Positions 54,201-62,483 are shown, counted from the first letter of the stretch. The stretch is 64,000 bases of DNA from Thiorhodovibrio winogradskyi (GCF_036208045.1 NZ_CP121472.1:3235531-3299530); one strand, 5' to 3'. Translations and numbers: made by a program. The notes: generated from the sequence alone by a model not told the origin.

Positions 54201-57200
54201 GGGCGCTTTGTTACTCTGGAATACAAGGGCGCCCGCGCTAAGGTGTTCGGCCTGGAGCCGGCCCGACTGCATCTGCATCAGGACTTGCGCCGTCTGCTGA
54301 CCCCGTCCGGCGCGCAATCACTCTGGGTGCCGGACGCGGTCGCGGAGACGCTGGCTGGACTGCCAGCCTGGAACAGTCCGGCGGAGACCCTGCAAGCAGA
54401 AGCTCCGGGAGCGGCGAGTAGTTGGTGGCACCGCCGTCTAAAGGATGGCGATATCACCCGAGTCATCGCCCATGAGCACACCGGATTGCTCGAGCGCGAC
54501 GAGCGGGTCGCGCTGCAACAGCGCTTCATGGCCGATGACGCGGAGGCGCAACCCTGGTTCGAGAATCTGCTCTCGGCCACACCAACCCTGGAGATGGGCA
54601 TCAATATTGGTGATCTCTCCAGTGTGATGCTGGGCGGTGTGCCGCCGAATCAGGCCAATTTCATTCAGCGCATTGGCCGCGCGGGACGACGCGATGGAAA
54701 CGCGGCGGTCTTTGCCATCGCCGACGCATCGCCTGACGGGCACGACCAATACTACTTTGCCAATCCGCTGGAAATGCTCCACGGCGATGTCGAGGCGCCG
54801 GCGATTTATCTGAATGCTGCCGAGGTGCTGCGTCGCCAGCTCTATGCCTTCTTCTTCGACAATTGGGTTGCGAACGCGCAACCGAAGCTCCCCGACAAAC
54901 TCCGCGAACCCCTCGATCAGGTGGAAAGCGGAATGGCCGATAGCGGGCAGTTTCCGTTCAATTATCTGGATTTCGTTAATCGTCACGAGCCGGTCCTGTT
55001 CGATGCCTTTTGCCGCTTGCTCGACCAGGAGTTGCTGGCGGAAACGCGCGCGAAATTGGAGCAATTCATCACTGGCACCGAGCAGCTCAAACCGCTGCGC
55101 GCGCGCTTTCTGGCGTTCTTCGAGGAGACGCAGGCCGAGCGCGCGTCCTGGCAGCAGCGGCGCAAGCGCATCAATGCGGAACTCAAACGCTTGAAGAAGC
55201 TGCCGGAAGACGAGCAGACCCGGGAAGAAATCGACCTGCTGGAGAAAGAGCGCGCCGGGCTGGCCGCGCGCATTGCCCAGCTCAACGGCGAGTATCTGCT
55301 CGAAGCCATGACTAACGCCGGCCTGCTACCGAATTATGCTTTTCCGGAAGAAGGCGTGGCGCTCACCACCATCATTCACGGCAGTCGTGCGAGCGGCGTG
55401 GAGTATGTGGTGCCGGTGCACCGCTACAGTCGTCCGGCCCATGCGGCCCTGGCTGAGTTCGCGCCGCGCAATACCTTCTATGCGCACAAGAGCAAGGTGG
55501 AAATCGACCAGATCGACCTGAGCGCGGAGCCGCCAGTCGAGATGCGCTTCTGCGCCAACTGCCACTTTCTCGCTCCGCTGACCGACCCCGAGGCGCGCGC
55601 GCCCAACTGCCCGCGCTGCGGGAACGCTTTCTGGGTCGATGGCAGTCAGGTGCGCCCGGTGCTGCGTCTGCGCCGTGCGGTCGCCAACATCCATCGGGCC
55701 GACAAAACCCGGATCACGGAGTCAGACGAGGCGCGCAATCCCAAGTTCTATGCCCGACGCCTGCTGATGAACTTTGTCGCCGAGGATGTGCGCCATGCCT
55801 GGATGCTGGAATCGGACCAGGCGATTTACGGCTTCGAGTTCATTGCCAAGGCGGTCTTTCACGATCTCAATCTGGGCCAGCCGCTCCCGGTGGAGAGCGC
55901 CGAATACACCACGCTGATCGCCGGTGATGACAGCGCCAAGGCCGGTTTTTCTCTGTGCAAAAGTTGCGGGATGGTGCAACCGGTCGGGGGCCGCAATCAT
56001 GGGGAAAAAGACACCCAGCTCCATACGCCCGACTGTCCGGATCGCCATGCCACGGGCAGCGATCATCTGCACCAGCGGCTGTTTCTGCAGCGCCGTTTTG
56101 AGTCAGAATGCCTGCGCATCATGGTGCCAAAGGGCTTTGGCTCGGGCGAGCGCACCACCTACTCCTTTATGTCGGCGCTGCAACTCGGTCTGCGCAAGCG
56201 CTTTGGCGGCAAGGTGGATCATCTGCGCTTCGAGACCATGTCAGAAAGCGGCGGCCCCGGCGCGAACGAGGAACAGGCCGGCAAGAGTTTCATCCTGATT
56301 TACGACTCGGTTCCCGGCGGCACCGGCTACTTGCAGCAGTTGCTCTCCGACGATGCCGGCACCCTGAATGAAGTGCTGTCCGCCGCCCACGCGGTCATTC
56401 GCGACTGCGGCTGTGCGGTCAAACCGGATCAGGACGGTTGCTACAGTTGCGTCTTTCATTACCGCCAGGGGCGCAACCGACGGCATATTTCCCGCGCCGC
56501 GGCACTCGAAATGCTCGAGGAGCTGGTCACTGGTGACTTTGCGCGCAAGGCGGTCAAATGCCTGTCGGAAATTGAGATTCACTCAAGCTTCGGCTCCGAG
56601 CTGGAACGCCGCTTTCTGCCGGCGCTCAAGACCCTGGGCGGACAGCAGGATGCCCAGGACGCACGCCTGCCGGGCGTGCGCCTCACGCAGGACATCAAGG
56701 CCGGCAAAACCGCCTGGCTGCTGACGGTGGGGCCTAACACCTATTGGGTCGATCCTCAGGTGCCGATCGAGGATCTGTCCTCCGGGCAAGTGCTCTGTCA
56801 ACCGGATTTCGTGATCTCCGCCACCCGCGCCGCGCACGCGATGCGCCCGATCGCGGTCTTTATCGACGGATGGGAATATCATCAAAAAACCCTGGCCGAA
56901 GATGCCCGCAAGCGCGCCACCCTGATGTTGCGCGGCGACTATCATGTCTGGTCGGTGACTTACGAGGATATTGAGGCGGCGCGCAAGCGCAAGGGCGGCA
57001 CGGACCTGGAAAGCCCGTTGAGCGTGCTGATGACAGCATCTGGCCAGCAACTACCACCCGAGCGGCTCCCGGCCCTGCCGCCGGGTGACCTGCTCGCCAA
57101 TGCCATGGCGCTCTTGCTGCAATTGCTCGGCCAGCCGCTATCGAGCGACCAGAATCCGCTCGCGCGCCTGCATGCGACCGGCGCCCATCTGCTCATTCGC

Positions 57201-57893
57201 GGCGTACTGAGGTCTCATGAGGTGACCGAGCAAATACGGACAGCGGCTGCCATGGTCTCGAATGCGCTGCCGGAATGGCTCAAACACGATGAACACAGCG
57301 TGCATCTGCACAGTCCCCGCAAGGGCTCGGTGCAATGGATCGGCCAGGCCGAGCCAACTTTCCTCACGGGCAAGAGCACATCGGACTATCCGTTGGCCGG
57401 CGCCCTGATCCTCGACGACCGAGCGACTGAGAAAGACCCCAAAGCCGGCCGCGGGCAATGGCGCCAGTGGCTGCGCATCGCCAATCTGCTGCAAGGTGTC
57501 ACAGGCGCAGCGCTTCTGACCCGAGCCATGCTGGAGGCAGGCGCGGTTCTACAGGTGCTCGCGCCGCGAGCGCCCAGGTCAGCCACGAGCAGCGATACCG
57601 ACTGGGCGAGGATTCTCGCGGAGGGCGAATTCCTCGAGCGCCTGAGCGAGGGCTTTGCGTGGCTGGCCCAAGCGGGCGTGCCCGCTCCCGATGGCATCGG
57701 CGTCGAGCACGAGGAGGGTGATGACTATCGGCTGGCCGAGGCGCTGTGGGAATCGGCCCGCTTGGTCTTCCTGACATCCGCGCAGAACGAATGCGCCGCG
57801 AGTTGGACTCAAGGGGGTTATCGCGTGGTGGAAGAAGCTGAAGACTGGTGGGTGAAGATTGCCGCGGCACTGGGGGACAAACATCATGACTGA
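51282..57893 (+). CDS. DEAH-type helicase with DUF1998/MZB and nuclease-like tail (DrmA-DrmB / DruE-like)
   Basis: The 2,203-residue protein has Walker A ATGTGSGKTECF near residue 97, Walker B VVDELHTF near 237, SATLGD (motif III) and QRIGRAGRRDG near 1,130. Zinc-ribbon-like cysteine pairs occur near 502-510, 567-590, 620 and 1,424-1,450. A DUF1998/MZB region near 1,675-1,730 has VPGGTGYLQQLL and the cysteines of CGCAVKPDQDGCYSCVFHY. Behind it, near 1,840-1,900, PDFVISATRAAH and AVFIDGWEYHQ, then HVWSVTYEDI, resemble a Vsr/PD-(D/E)XK-like fold. The order suggests a fusion of DISARM DrmA and DrmB functions; single-chain proteins like this also occur as DruE of Druantia. A repeat-derived low-complexity insertion lies at residues ~723-763. 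The stop overlaps the next start by 8 bp. Confidence 0.9.
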   Translation: MLPSLIVDEVRHGVAETLRVQFEPSTALFRDAVRRLIEQPNWIKGPYIQLGLPFVPGTQGQDFFPGFRTEHPAHRHQEQAWTRCYAQQRSMLVATGTGSGKTECFLYPILARAAEARARAESGIKAIIIYPMNALADDQAKRIAELVHKTPAFQGLRAGLFVGSGNAKFKPGKAGTNPEPDATVMGSDQVIADKEVLREAPPDILLTNYKMLDFLLIRPKDQPLWRFNTPETLRYLVVDELHTFDGAQGTDLAMLIRRLRHRLRADPAQLICIGTSATLGDASNTQPLRDYAGQVFATTFDEAAVITEQRQGFDAFIGDRGVVEHLLADDERALAAIQPGVFPDPRAAVAAVLPAFFTNPDTLAALQDRLDTPLGRVRLGAELKKHLLFQSLVRIATGGPVTVDEIADKLRPILSARLFAEAPALISALLTLVAWARAPYAGQEVTDTMPVAKLSPLVSLRVQLWLQELRRVVATVSQHREEIVLHADASVLSQHERLRLPVIQCRHCHATGWLAVKAPQDSRVVSQLERIYPSFFSRDTFVARFYPLEDASAHDSPTRSTPIPLTRQRLCGQCGHLGREDLQQCPHCQSDDLVRVELVAATRKRRLKADPETDREGREVTIHDDICPVCSQRGGQLIIGAQTTSIAAHAVERLWSARLNDHKKLILFSDSVQDAAHRAGYVESKTEGTLMRAGLAKAIATLPPVLPWDQALERLGRAWLEDEERAERSEEREADLLTSHSFPLTPSSPPLTPHPSPLTPLSPRDFVARFIPPGMEWMREWRELRETGELPATARLPGMLCQRLQWRAVEELAHRSDRGRTLTRVGIAVLFPDLEALRALTNDLGTSLRDSRGGLEAVGNSEVLNWALGILLMLIRAGAVFHLDLERFAETGNFAAFEFAKQRKHWIPHRGFGGAPRFLTRGPGRHGFLHLQETEANPLFDWAKQALGVTLLSPGIVTFAYEQLLKALEQAGLGRFVTLEYKGARAKVFGLEPARLHLHQDLRRLLTPSGAQSLWVPDAVAETLAGLPAWNSPAETLQAEAPGAASSWWHRRLKDGDITRVIAHEHTGLLERDERVALQQRFMADDAEAQPWFENLLSATPTLEMGINIGDLSSVMLGGVPPNQANFIQRIGRAGRRDGNAAVFAIADASPDGHDQYYFANPLEMLHGDVEAPAIYLNAAEVLRRQLYAFFFDNWVANAQPKLPDKLREPLDQVESGMADSGQFPFNYLDFVNRHEPVLFDAFCRLLDQELLAETRAKLEQFITGTEQLKPLRARFLAFFEETQAERASWQQRRKRINAELKRLKKLPEDEQTREEIDLLEKERAGLAARIAQLNGEYLLEAMTNAGLLPNYAFPEEGVALTTIIHGSRASGVEYVVPVHRYSRPAHAALAEFAPRNTFYAHKSKVEIDQIDLSAEPPVEMRFCANCHFLAPLTDPEARAPNCPRCGNAFWVDGSQVRPVLRLRRAVANIHRADKTRITESDEARNPKFYARRLLMNFVAEDVRHAWMLESDQAIYGFEFIAKAVFHDLNLGQPLPVESAEYTTLIAGDDSAKAGFSLCKSCGMVQPVGGRNHGEKDTQLHTPDCPDRHATGSDHLHQRLFLQRRFESECLRIMVPKGFGSGERTTYSFMSALQLGLRKRFGGKVDHLRFETMSESGGPGANEEQAGKSFILIYDSVPGGTGYLQQLLSDDAGTLNEVLSAAHAVIRDCGCAVKPDQDGCYSCVFHYRQGRNRRHISRAAALEMLEELVTGDFARKAVKCLSEIEIHSSFGSELERRFLPALKTLGGQQDAQDARLPGVRLTQDIKAGKTAWLLTVGPNTYWVDPQVPIEDLSSGQVLCQPDFVISATRAAHAMRPIAVFIDGWEYHQKTLAEDARKRATLMLRGDYHVWSVTYEDIEAARKRKGGTDLESPLSVLMTASGQQLPPERLPALPPGDLLANAMALLLQLLGQPLSSDQNPLARLHATGAHLLIRGVLRSHEVTEQIRTAAAMVSNALPEWLKHDEHSVHLHSPRKGSVQWIGQAEPTFLTGKSTSDYPLAGALILDDRATEKDPKAGRGQWRQWLRIANLLQGVTGAALLTRAMLEAGAVLQVLAPRAPRSATSSDTDWARILAEGEFLERLSEGFAWLAQAGVPAPDGIGVEHEEGDDYRLAEALWESARLVFLTSAQNECAASWTQGGYRVVEEAEDWWVKIAAALGDKHHD
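53448..53569 (+). repeat. Purine-then-pyrimidine simple-sequence insertion in the helicase gene
   Basis: About 120 bp switch from AG-rich (GAGGAGAGAGCGGAGAGGAG) to TC-rich (ACTCACTTCTCACTCC, then CCCCTCACCCCTCGCCCC). They encode, in frame, a charged stretch followed by a Ser/Thr/Pro-rich one. The 10-mer CTTCTCACTC is the complement of part of the tandem unit at 11376-11427. The insertion keeps the frame and contains no stop. Confidence 0.75.
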
Positions 57894-59967
57894 ACACTTG
57901 AAGATTATCGTCAGCAACGATGTCATCAAACGCCTGACCGCCCTGCCAGCGGCGGCCCAGACCAAGGGTCTGGAATTCATGCTCAAGTTCCAGACCGACC
58001 CACGCAGTCCGGGCATCAACTACGAAACCATTAAGGCCGCGCGCGACAAAAACCTGCGCTCGGTGCGCATCGACCAAAACTATCGCGGCATTGTCTTCCG
58101 CGCGCCGAAAGACAACGTCTTCGTCTGGCTGCACATCGACACGCACGATGACGCCTATGCCTGGGCCGCGAAACGCAAGCTCAGCGTCAACCCGGTCAAT
58201 GGTGCCCTGACCCTGACCAATCTGAACTTTGTCGAGGAGACCGTTCAGCGCCAGGCGCCATCATCCCGACCGGCAGCCGAATCCTCATCAGACCAAACTG
58301 CACCGGCGCAACCTGAGCCGGCCTTCGCGGCCCTGTCCGATCGCGACCTCATGGCCTTGGGCGCGCCAGAAGAGATGCTGCCCGCCGTGCGCACCCTTCG
58401 CTCCGAAGGCGATCTGGATGCCATGCGCGAGGAACTGCCGGTCGAGGCCTACGAAGGGCTGTTTCTGGTGCTGGCGGGCGATGCCGTCTCAAGCATCCTG
58501 GCCGAGCGCGAAACCCGCGTCGATCAGGACATCGATACCGAGGATTTCGCCCGTGCGGCGGAGCGCGACGAAAGCCGCTCGCGCTTCTATGTGGTTGAGG
58601 GCGAGAACGACTTGCAGGCCATTCTCTCCGCTCCGCTGGAGCAATGGCGGGTGTTCTTGCACCCCACCCAGCGCCGTCTGGCGACGCGTCATCTGAATGG
58701 GCCGGGGCGGGTTCTCGGTGGCGCCGGCACCGGCAAAACGGTGCTGGCCATGCACCGGGCAAAATATCTCGCCAATGCGCTGCTCGGCACGAACAGGAAA
58801 CTCTTGTTCACCACCTTCACCACCAATCTCGCCCTGGACATCGAAGATGGCCTGAAATCCATCTGCTCCCCTGAGCAACTGGCGCGTATCGATATCATCA
58901 ACCTGGATGCCCTGGTGTTCCGCCTGCTCAAGGCGCGTCGCTACGAGCATGAGATTGCCTTCGATTTTGAGGCCAAATGCGGGTCCATCTGGGAGACTGC
59001 CATGGCCGATTTCGAGTCCAGCCTTGGCGTCTCAAGGGAATTCGTGCGCGAGGAGTTCGAGCAGGTGGTGCTCGCCCAAGGACTGGCCACGCGCGATGAC
59101 TACCGCGAGGCCAGCCGGCGCGGTCGCGGCGCCTTGCTCTCGCGCAAGAAACGCGATGCCCTGTGGGAAATCTTCGAGAACTATCGTCTGCAATTGAGCG
59201 CCAAGGGTTTGAAAGAACCCGACGATGCCTACCGCGACGCCTGCGCCATCCTGGCACAAGAAGGCCAGGCCCCTTACGCCCACGCCATCATCGACGAAAC
59301 CCAGGATTTCGGCCCCCAAGCCCTGAAGCTGATTCGCGCACTGGTGCCGCCGGGGCCAAATGATTTGTTCTTCGTCGGCGATGGCCATCAGCGCATCTAC
59401 GCCAAGAACAAGGCCAGCATGGGACATTGCGGCATCGATATCCGCGGTCGCGCGAAAAAGCTCTATCTCAACTACCGCACCACGGAAGAAATCCGCCGCG
59501 AGGCCGTGTCCTTGCTCGAAGGCATTCCCATCGACGATCTCGACGGCGGCAGCGACGAGCTGACCCGCTACAAGTCGCTTCTGCATGGCCCCACACCGCG
59601 GCACATCGCCGGCGCCTCGATGGAAGCCATACGCGATGGCTGCAAGGATTTCATCGCCCGTTGTCTGAGCGACAACCCCGACACTAAAATCGGCGTGATG
59701 GCCCCGACCACAAAGCTGCGCGATCAACTCGCCCAACAGCTGCGCGAAGCCGGCTACCAGGTTGCCACCGTCAATCACCGCGAGCGCCTGATTGGGAGCC
59801 AGGGTCGCAAAGATGCCCAAATATTCGCCATGACCCTGCACCGCGCCAAGGGCCTGGAGTTCGACGCCGTTGCCATCGCCGTCCATCGCGAACTGGACGA
59901 AAACCTGCGCAAGCTCGTCTATGTCGGCCTAACCCGCGCCAAACGGGCGGCGGTGCTTTTTGACTAG
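57886..59967 (+). CDS. UvrD-type helicase with RelE/ParE-like N-terminal domain
   Basis: The 693-residue protein begins with ~95 residues resembling a RelE/ParE toxin fold (LKIIVSNDVIKRLTALP, SVRIDQNYRGIVF and WLHIDTHDDAYAWA). A linker of ~150 residues leads to a superfamily 1 motor: GGAGTGKTVLAMHRA near 279, IIDETQDFGPQAL near 467, LYLNYRTTEEIRR, LHRAKGLEFDAVAIA near 650 and YVGLTRAKRA at the C-terminus. ATG 57886 overlaps the DUF1998 helicase stop by 8 bp, which ties it to the same transcript and makes it the last gene of the defence island. Whether the RelE-like part cuts RNA or only binds partners is unknown. Confidence 0.88.
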   Translation: MTEHLKIIVSNDVIKRLTALPAAAQTKGLEFMLKFQTDPRSPGINYETIKAARDKNLRSVRIDQNYRGIVFRAPKDNVFVWLHIDTHDDAYAWAAKRKLSVNPVNGALTLTNLNFVEETVQRQAPSSRPAAESSSDQTAPAQPEPAFAALSDRDLMALGAPEEMLPAVRTLRSEGDLDAMREELPVEAYEGLFLVLAGDAVSSILAERETRVDQDIDTEDFARAAERDESRSRFYVVEGENDLQAILSAPLEQWRVFLHPTQRRLATRHLNGPGRVLGGAGTGKTVLAMHRAKYLANALLGTNRKLLFTTFTTNLALDIEDGLKSICSPEQLARIDIINLDALVFRLLKARRYEHEIAFDFEAKCGSIWETAMADFESSLGVSREFVREEFEQVVLAQGLATRDDYREASRRGRGALLSRKKRDALWEIFENYRLQLSAKGLKEPDDAYRDACAILAQEGQAPYAHAIIDETQDFGPQALKLIRALVPPGPNDLFFVGDGHQRIYAKNKASMGHCGIDIRGRAKKLYLNYRTTEEIRREAVSLLEGIPIDDLDGGSDELTRYKSLLHGPTPRHIAGASMEAIRDGCKDFIARCLSDNPDTKIGVMAPTTKLRDQLAQQLREAGYQVATVNHRERLIGSQGRKDAQIFAMTLHRAKGLEFDAVAIAVHRELDENLRKLVYVGLTRAKRAAVLFD

Positions 59968-60036
59968 AAATAAAGCGTCCAGATAAAACGATTTCACAAG
60001 CATGGCAGAGCCTTCGATTTAGCGCTCAAGCTAAAA

Positions 60037-60066
60037 TTGACACATAACGTATTGATCTTGTAGAAG
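60037..60066 (+). promoter_or_regulatory. Possible promoter with a perfect -35 box
   Basis: TTGACA at 60037-60042 is followed after 18 bp by TAGAAG (60061-60066), a weak -10 box. It lies ~55 bases before the small frame at 60121. Confidence 0.35.
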
Positions 60067-60120
60067 TGAATGCGCTCTTTTCGTGTAGCCTATCGCAATC
60101 CAACCGAAAGGAGCTGTTCA

Positions 60121-60311
60121 TGGAAACAACAGCACAGTATTTTCTCCGTTCAACGATATTTGGTGCTTTCTGTGTTAGCACAATCATTGTCTCCGCTGGC
60201 GACTTGGTCGTCGTGCTGTTTTGCGGGCTTACCCGCACGACCGTTCATCTAGATGTGGTCTGCGCGGAGAGCAATCCGACGGTGCAGGAGCGGATTTTTC
60301 CGTTGGCTTGA
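60121..60311 (+). CDS. Possible small membrane protein
   Basis: A 63-codon frame has an excellent ribosome-binding site: AAGGAG six bases before the ATG. The product has one hydrophobic segment (STIFGAFCVSTIIVSAGDLVVVLFCGL), which would cross the membrane once, and a polar C-terminus. No family is recognised. The strong initiation signal and the promoter-like box upstream argue for translation. A relic of a larger gene is also possible. Confidence 0.45.
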
Positions 60312-60371
60312 GTACAGACAACGCAAGCCAACCAAGTGCGCCGTCAAAGCCGTGATACCGCTGACGGATTC

Positions 60372-61178
60372 TCAACCAAAATACCCTATAACCCGGCGAA
60401 CATACTCCCGCGTTTCCCGATACGGAGGAATCCGGTTGCCATACTTCGCAACCGCGCCCTCGCCAGCGTTGTACCCCGCCAGCGCCAGCCGGATGTTGCC
60501 GTCAAAGCGGTCAAGCAGGAAGCGCAGATAAGCCACGCCACCGCGAATGTTCTGCTGAGGATCCCAGATATCGCGCACGCCAAAGCGCCTGGCGGTCGCC
60601 GGCATCAGTTGCATCAGCCCGCACGCACCGGCAGGCGATTTCGCGTTTGGCCGGTAAGCCGATTCGGCGCGGATAACGGCATGGACGAGGTTGGGATCGA
60701 CCCCTTGGCGGCGGGCTTCGGCGATGATCAGCGGCGCAAAGCGCGCCCGTCGGGCTTTGATGGTCCCGGAGACGGGTTCATGCGCGGTGACGGCGCGGAT
60801 GCGACGAATTTTCGGGACAGGAGGTGCCGTGCTTTTGACATAATGTCTCCCTGCCGGCCTTGCTGTCTTGGTTTGTCGCAGTAAGCTCCGACGCAGCTCC
60901 CAGGGACTGAGCGAGCGCTCGAATCCCAGTTCACGCAGTGGTTGATCCATTCCGGAGACGGGAGGAACAACGATTCCAGCCAGAATAAAGGCGGCCACCA
61001 GGTGGCGGCCGAAAAGCGCGCTATGGGATCGAAGTCGTCTTGGTCTTGGTCTTGGACTGATGTTTTCGGGCGATCGTTGTTTAGCGATTGATCTCACGGG
61101 TGTTGGCTGCTCGTCAAAGTGACAAGGCCCCGACACTAGCAGGGCCTTGTCAGGCGAGCAGCACGGAATGACGGCCAT
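60372..61178 (-). CDS. Lytic transglycosylase (SLT domain)
   Basis: A periplasmic peptidoglycan-cleaving enzyme. The C-terminal SLT domain (~120 residues) has the catalytic glutamate in AVIRAESAYRPNAKSPAG, then CGLMQLMPATARRFGV, NIRGGVAYL and LALAGYNAGEGAV, ending YVRRVIGYFG. A hydrophobic segment (HLVAAFILAGIVVPPVSG) before it is a signal peptide or anchor. The start is uncertain: ATG 61178 has AGGAAAG upstream, but a GTG at 61097 would place the signal nearer the N-terminus and would lie after the hairpin at 61107-61162. The domain resembles the family 1 enzymes found in conjugation and secretion clusters as well as housekeeping ones. Confidence 0.85.
   Translation of the reverse strand: MAVIPCCSPDKALLVSGPCHFDEQPTPVRSIAKQRSPENISPRPRPRRLRSHSALFGRHLVAAFILAGIVVPPVSGMDQPLRELGFERSLSPWELRRSLLRQTKTARPAGRHYVKSTAPPVPKIRRIRAVTAHEPVSGTIKARRARFAPLIIAEARRQGVDPNLVHAVIRAESAYRPNAKSPAGACGLMQLMPATARRFGVRDIWDPQQNIRGGVAYLRFLLDRFDGNIRLALAGYNAGEGAVAKYGNRIPPYRETREYVRRVIGYFG
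61107..61162 (-). repeat. Two-tier inverted repeat near the lytic transglycosylase start
   Basis: Outer arms GCTGCTCG (61107-61114) / CGAGCAGC (61155-61162) enclose inner arms GACAAGGCCC (61121-61130) / GGGCCTTGTC (61142-61151). The structure could form in the leader of the transglycosylase mRNA. There is no T-run, so it is not a clear terminator. Confidence 0.6.
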
Positions 61179-61254
61179 TGAGTGCGTCTTTCCTGGCAAT
61201 GACATCCTGTCGTTATCCAGTGATCGGCGTTCGCTGAACGAGTCCGACAACCAC

Positions 61255-61971
61255 TCAGGCCGCCTGGCGCCCTGTTGGTAATTGAACTGGCATTCCGCGG
61301 CCCTGATGCCCGAGCAGCAGGATTCGGCGGCCTTCAAGGCGAATTCGACCGTCCGCAGCCAGGCGCCCCAATGCCCGACTGACGGTCACCCGTGCACAGC
61401 CGATGCGCTGGGCGAGCAGATCACGTCCCACCTTGACCAAAGTGCCCTCCGGATGCGACATGGCTGACGACCAGGCGGCGGCCTCCTGGAGCGCATCGAG
61501 CAGCCGTTTCTCGGTTGGGACCGCGTGCGCGCGATGATGACGCTCGGCCAGGTAGAGCCAACAGCGCGCATAGGACTGGAGCATTTCATCGCGCAATGGC
61601 GCATCCAGATCGGATCGCTCGTCAGCCAACAGCGACCGCAGCAGCTCGACCTCGATGGTCAACACCCGCGTCAGCCGGTTTGCCCGGAACCACAGTGTCC
61701 GAGGCGGCTCATCCAGTAGCCAGTTGTTGCCGCCGAACCAATGTCCGGCTTCGACCGGGTGCATGCTCAAGCCATTGTGGCCATCGCCCATGCGCCAGGT
61801 CAGCTGTAACTGCCCCATGAGCACGAAGCCAATGCACTGTCGGGTGATTGCCGGGTCGAGCAGATCCCCGGCCATCAACTCGGTCACCTGACCATGGGGC
61901 TCGAGTTGTCGCTGCACCGGGCTCAGACGCCCAGGCGGTGGATGCAAGGTGGTGATCGTTGCTTTGCTCAT
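61255..61971 (-). CDS. Crp/Fnr-family transcriptional regulator
   Basis: A 238-residue protein with an N-terminal cyclic-nucleotide-binding-like beta roll (residues ~20-130, with GFVLMGQLQLTWRM and HWFGGNNWLLDEPPRTLWF) and a C-terminal Crp-type winged helix (VGRDLLAQRIGCARVTVSRAL). No Fnr-type cysteine cluster is present, and the nucleotide-binding arginine pattern is not obvious, so the ligand is unknown. ATG 61971 has GAGAGG eight bases upstream. It overlaps the XRE gene stop by 4 bp, so the pair is one operon. The longer frame upstream reads through the XRE gene and is not real. Confidence 0.85.
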   Translation of the reverse strand: MSKATITTLHPPPGRLSPVQRQLEPHGQVTELMAGDLLDPAITRQCIGFVLMGQLQLTWRMGDGHNGLSMHPVEAGHWFGGNNWLLDEPPRTLWFRANRLTRVLTIEVELLRSLLADERSDLDAPLRDEMLQSYARCWLYLAERHHRAHAVPTEKRLLDALQEAAAWSSAMSHPEGTLVKVGRDLLAQRIGCARVTVSRALGRLAADGRIRLEGRRILLLGHQGRGMPVQLPTGRQAA

Positions 61972-62420
61972 GCGGCCAGCCTCTCTGTTTGTTTTGTCAG
62001 CAAAACGACGGAAGCCCCCTGACGGCGCGCATCCGTGGTCAGTTGAATCAGCCCTTCCCGCACCAGTCCCTCGATGGCCGCGCGCAGGGTGCCGATGGTG
62101 AACCCGGTCATGTCTTCGAGTTGCTCCAAGGTCGTGTCCCCCTCGACGCCATCGACCAGCGCCAGCAACAGCAACTTCTCGCTCGGCGGGCGCCGGGACA
62201 TCCACACCCACTGCCGCCAGCTGTCGTGGTTGAGCCCATCCAGGAGGGAACGCAGGCCCAGACTGCCCATGTCCAGGACCGCCGCCAGTTGTGCCAATAC
62301 CGCCGGCTCCGGGACGGCATCGCCGGTCTCAATCCGCGAGACGGTCGATTGCGGCATCCTCATTCGCTCGCCCAGCTCCCGTTGGGTCAGTCCCATGGCC
62401 AGGCGGGCACGACGAATCAA
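61968..62420 (-). CDS. XRE-family regulator with C-terminal winged-helix region, possibly 5'-truncated
   Basis: The N-terminal helix-turn-helix reads LTQRELGERMRMPQSTVSRIE. The C-terminal ~90 residues (SEKLLLLALVDGVEGDTTLEQ then FTIGTLRAAIEGLVREGLIQL) look like a second winged helix. The only in-frame starts are a TTG at 62420 and an ATG at 62396, and an in-frame TGA lies 9 bases above the TTG. The first helix of the XRE fold begins right at the TTG, and no ribosome-binding site is visible. The original start may have been lost when the sequence at 62430 onward was inserted. The stop overlaps the Crp/Fnr start. Confidence 0.75.
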   Translation of the reverse strand: MIRRARLAMGLTQRELGERMRMPQSTVSRIETGDAVPEPAVLAQLAAVLDMGSLGLRSLLDGLNHDSWRQWVWMSRRPPSEKLLLLALVDGVEGDTTLEQLEDMTGFTIGTLRAAIEGLVREGLIQLTTDARRQGASVVLLTKQTERLAA

Positions 62421-62483
62421 CCGCGACTGTCAGCGCCGACCTGAAAATGTAACCCAGTGGTCGGCTTGAACATGTAGAGAAGA

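Noticed and set aside
29968-59967. BREX, Druantia or Dpd system as the identity of the island
   Set aside because: No PglZ, BrxC or BrxL for BREX. No DpdA or queuosine-type genes for Dpd. The DUF1998 helicase resembles DruE, but the other Druantia proteins are not recognised. DISARM-like is the closest description, and it is imperfect.
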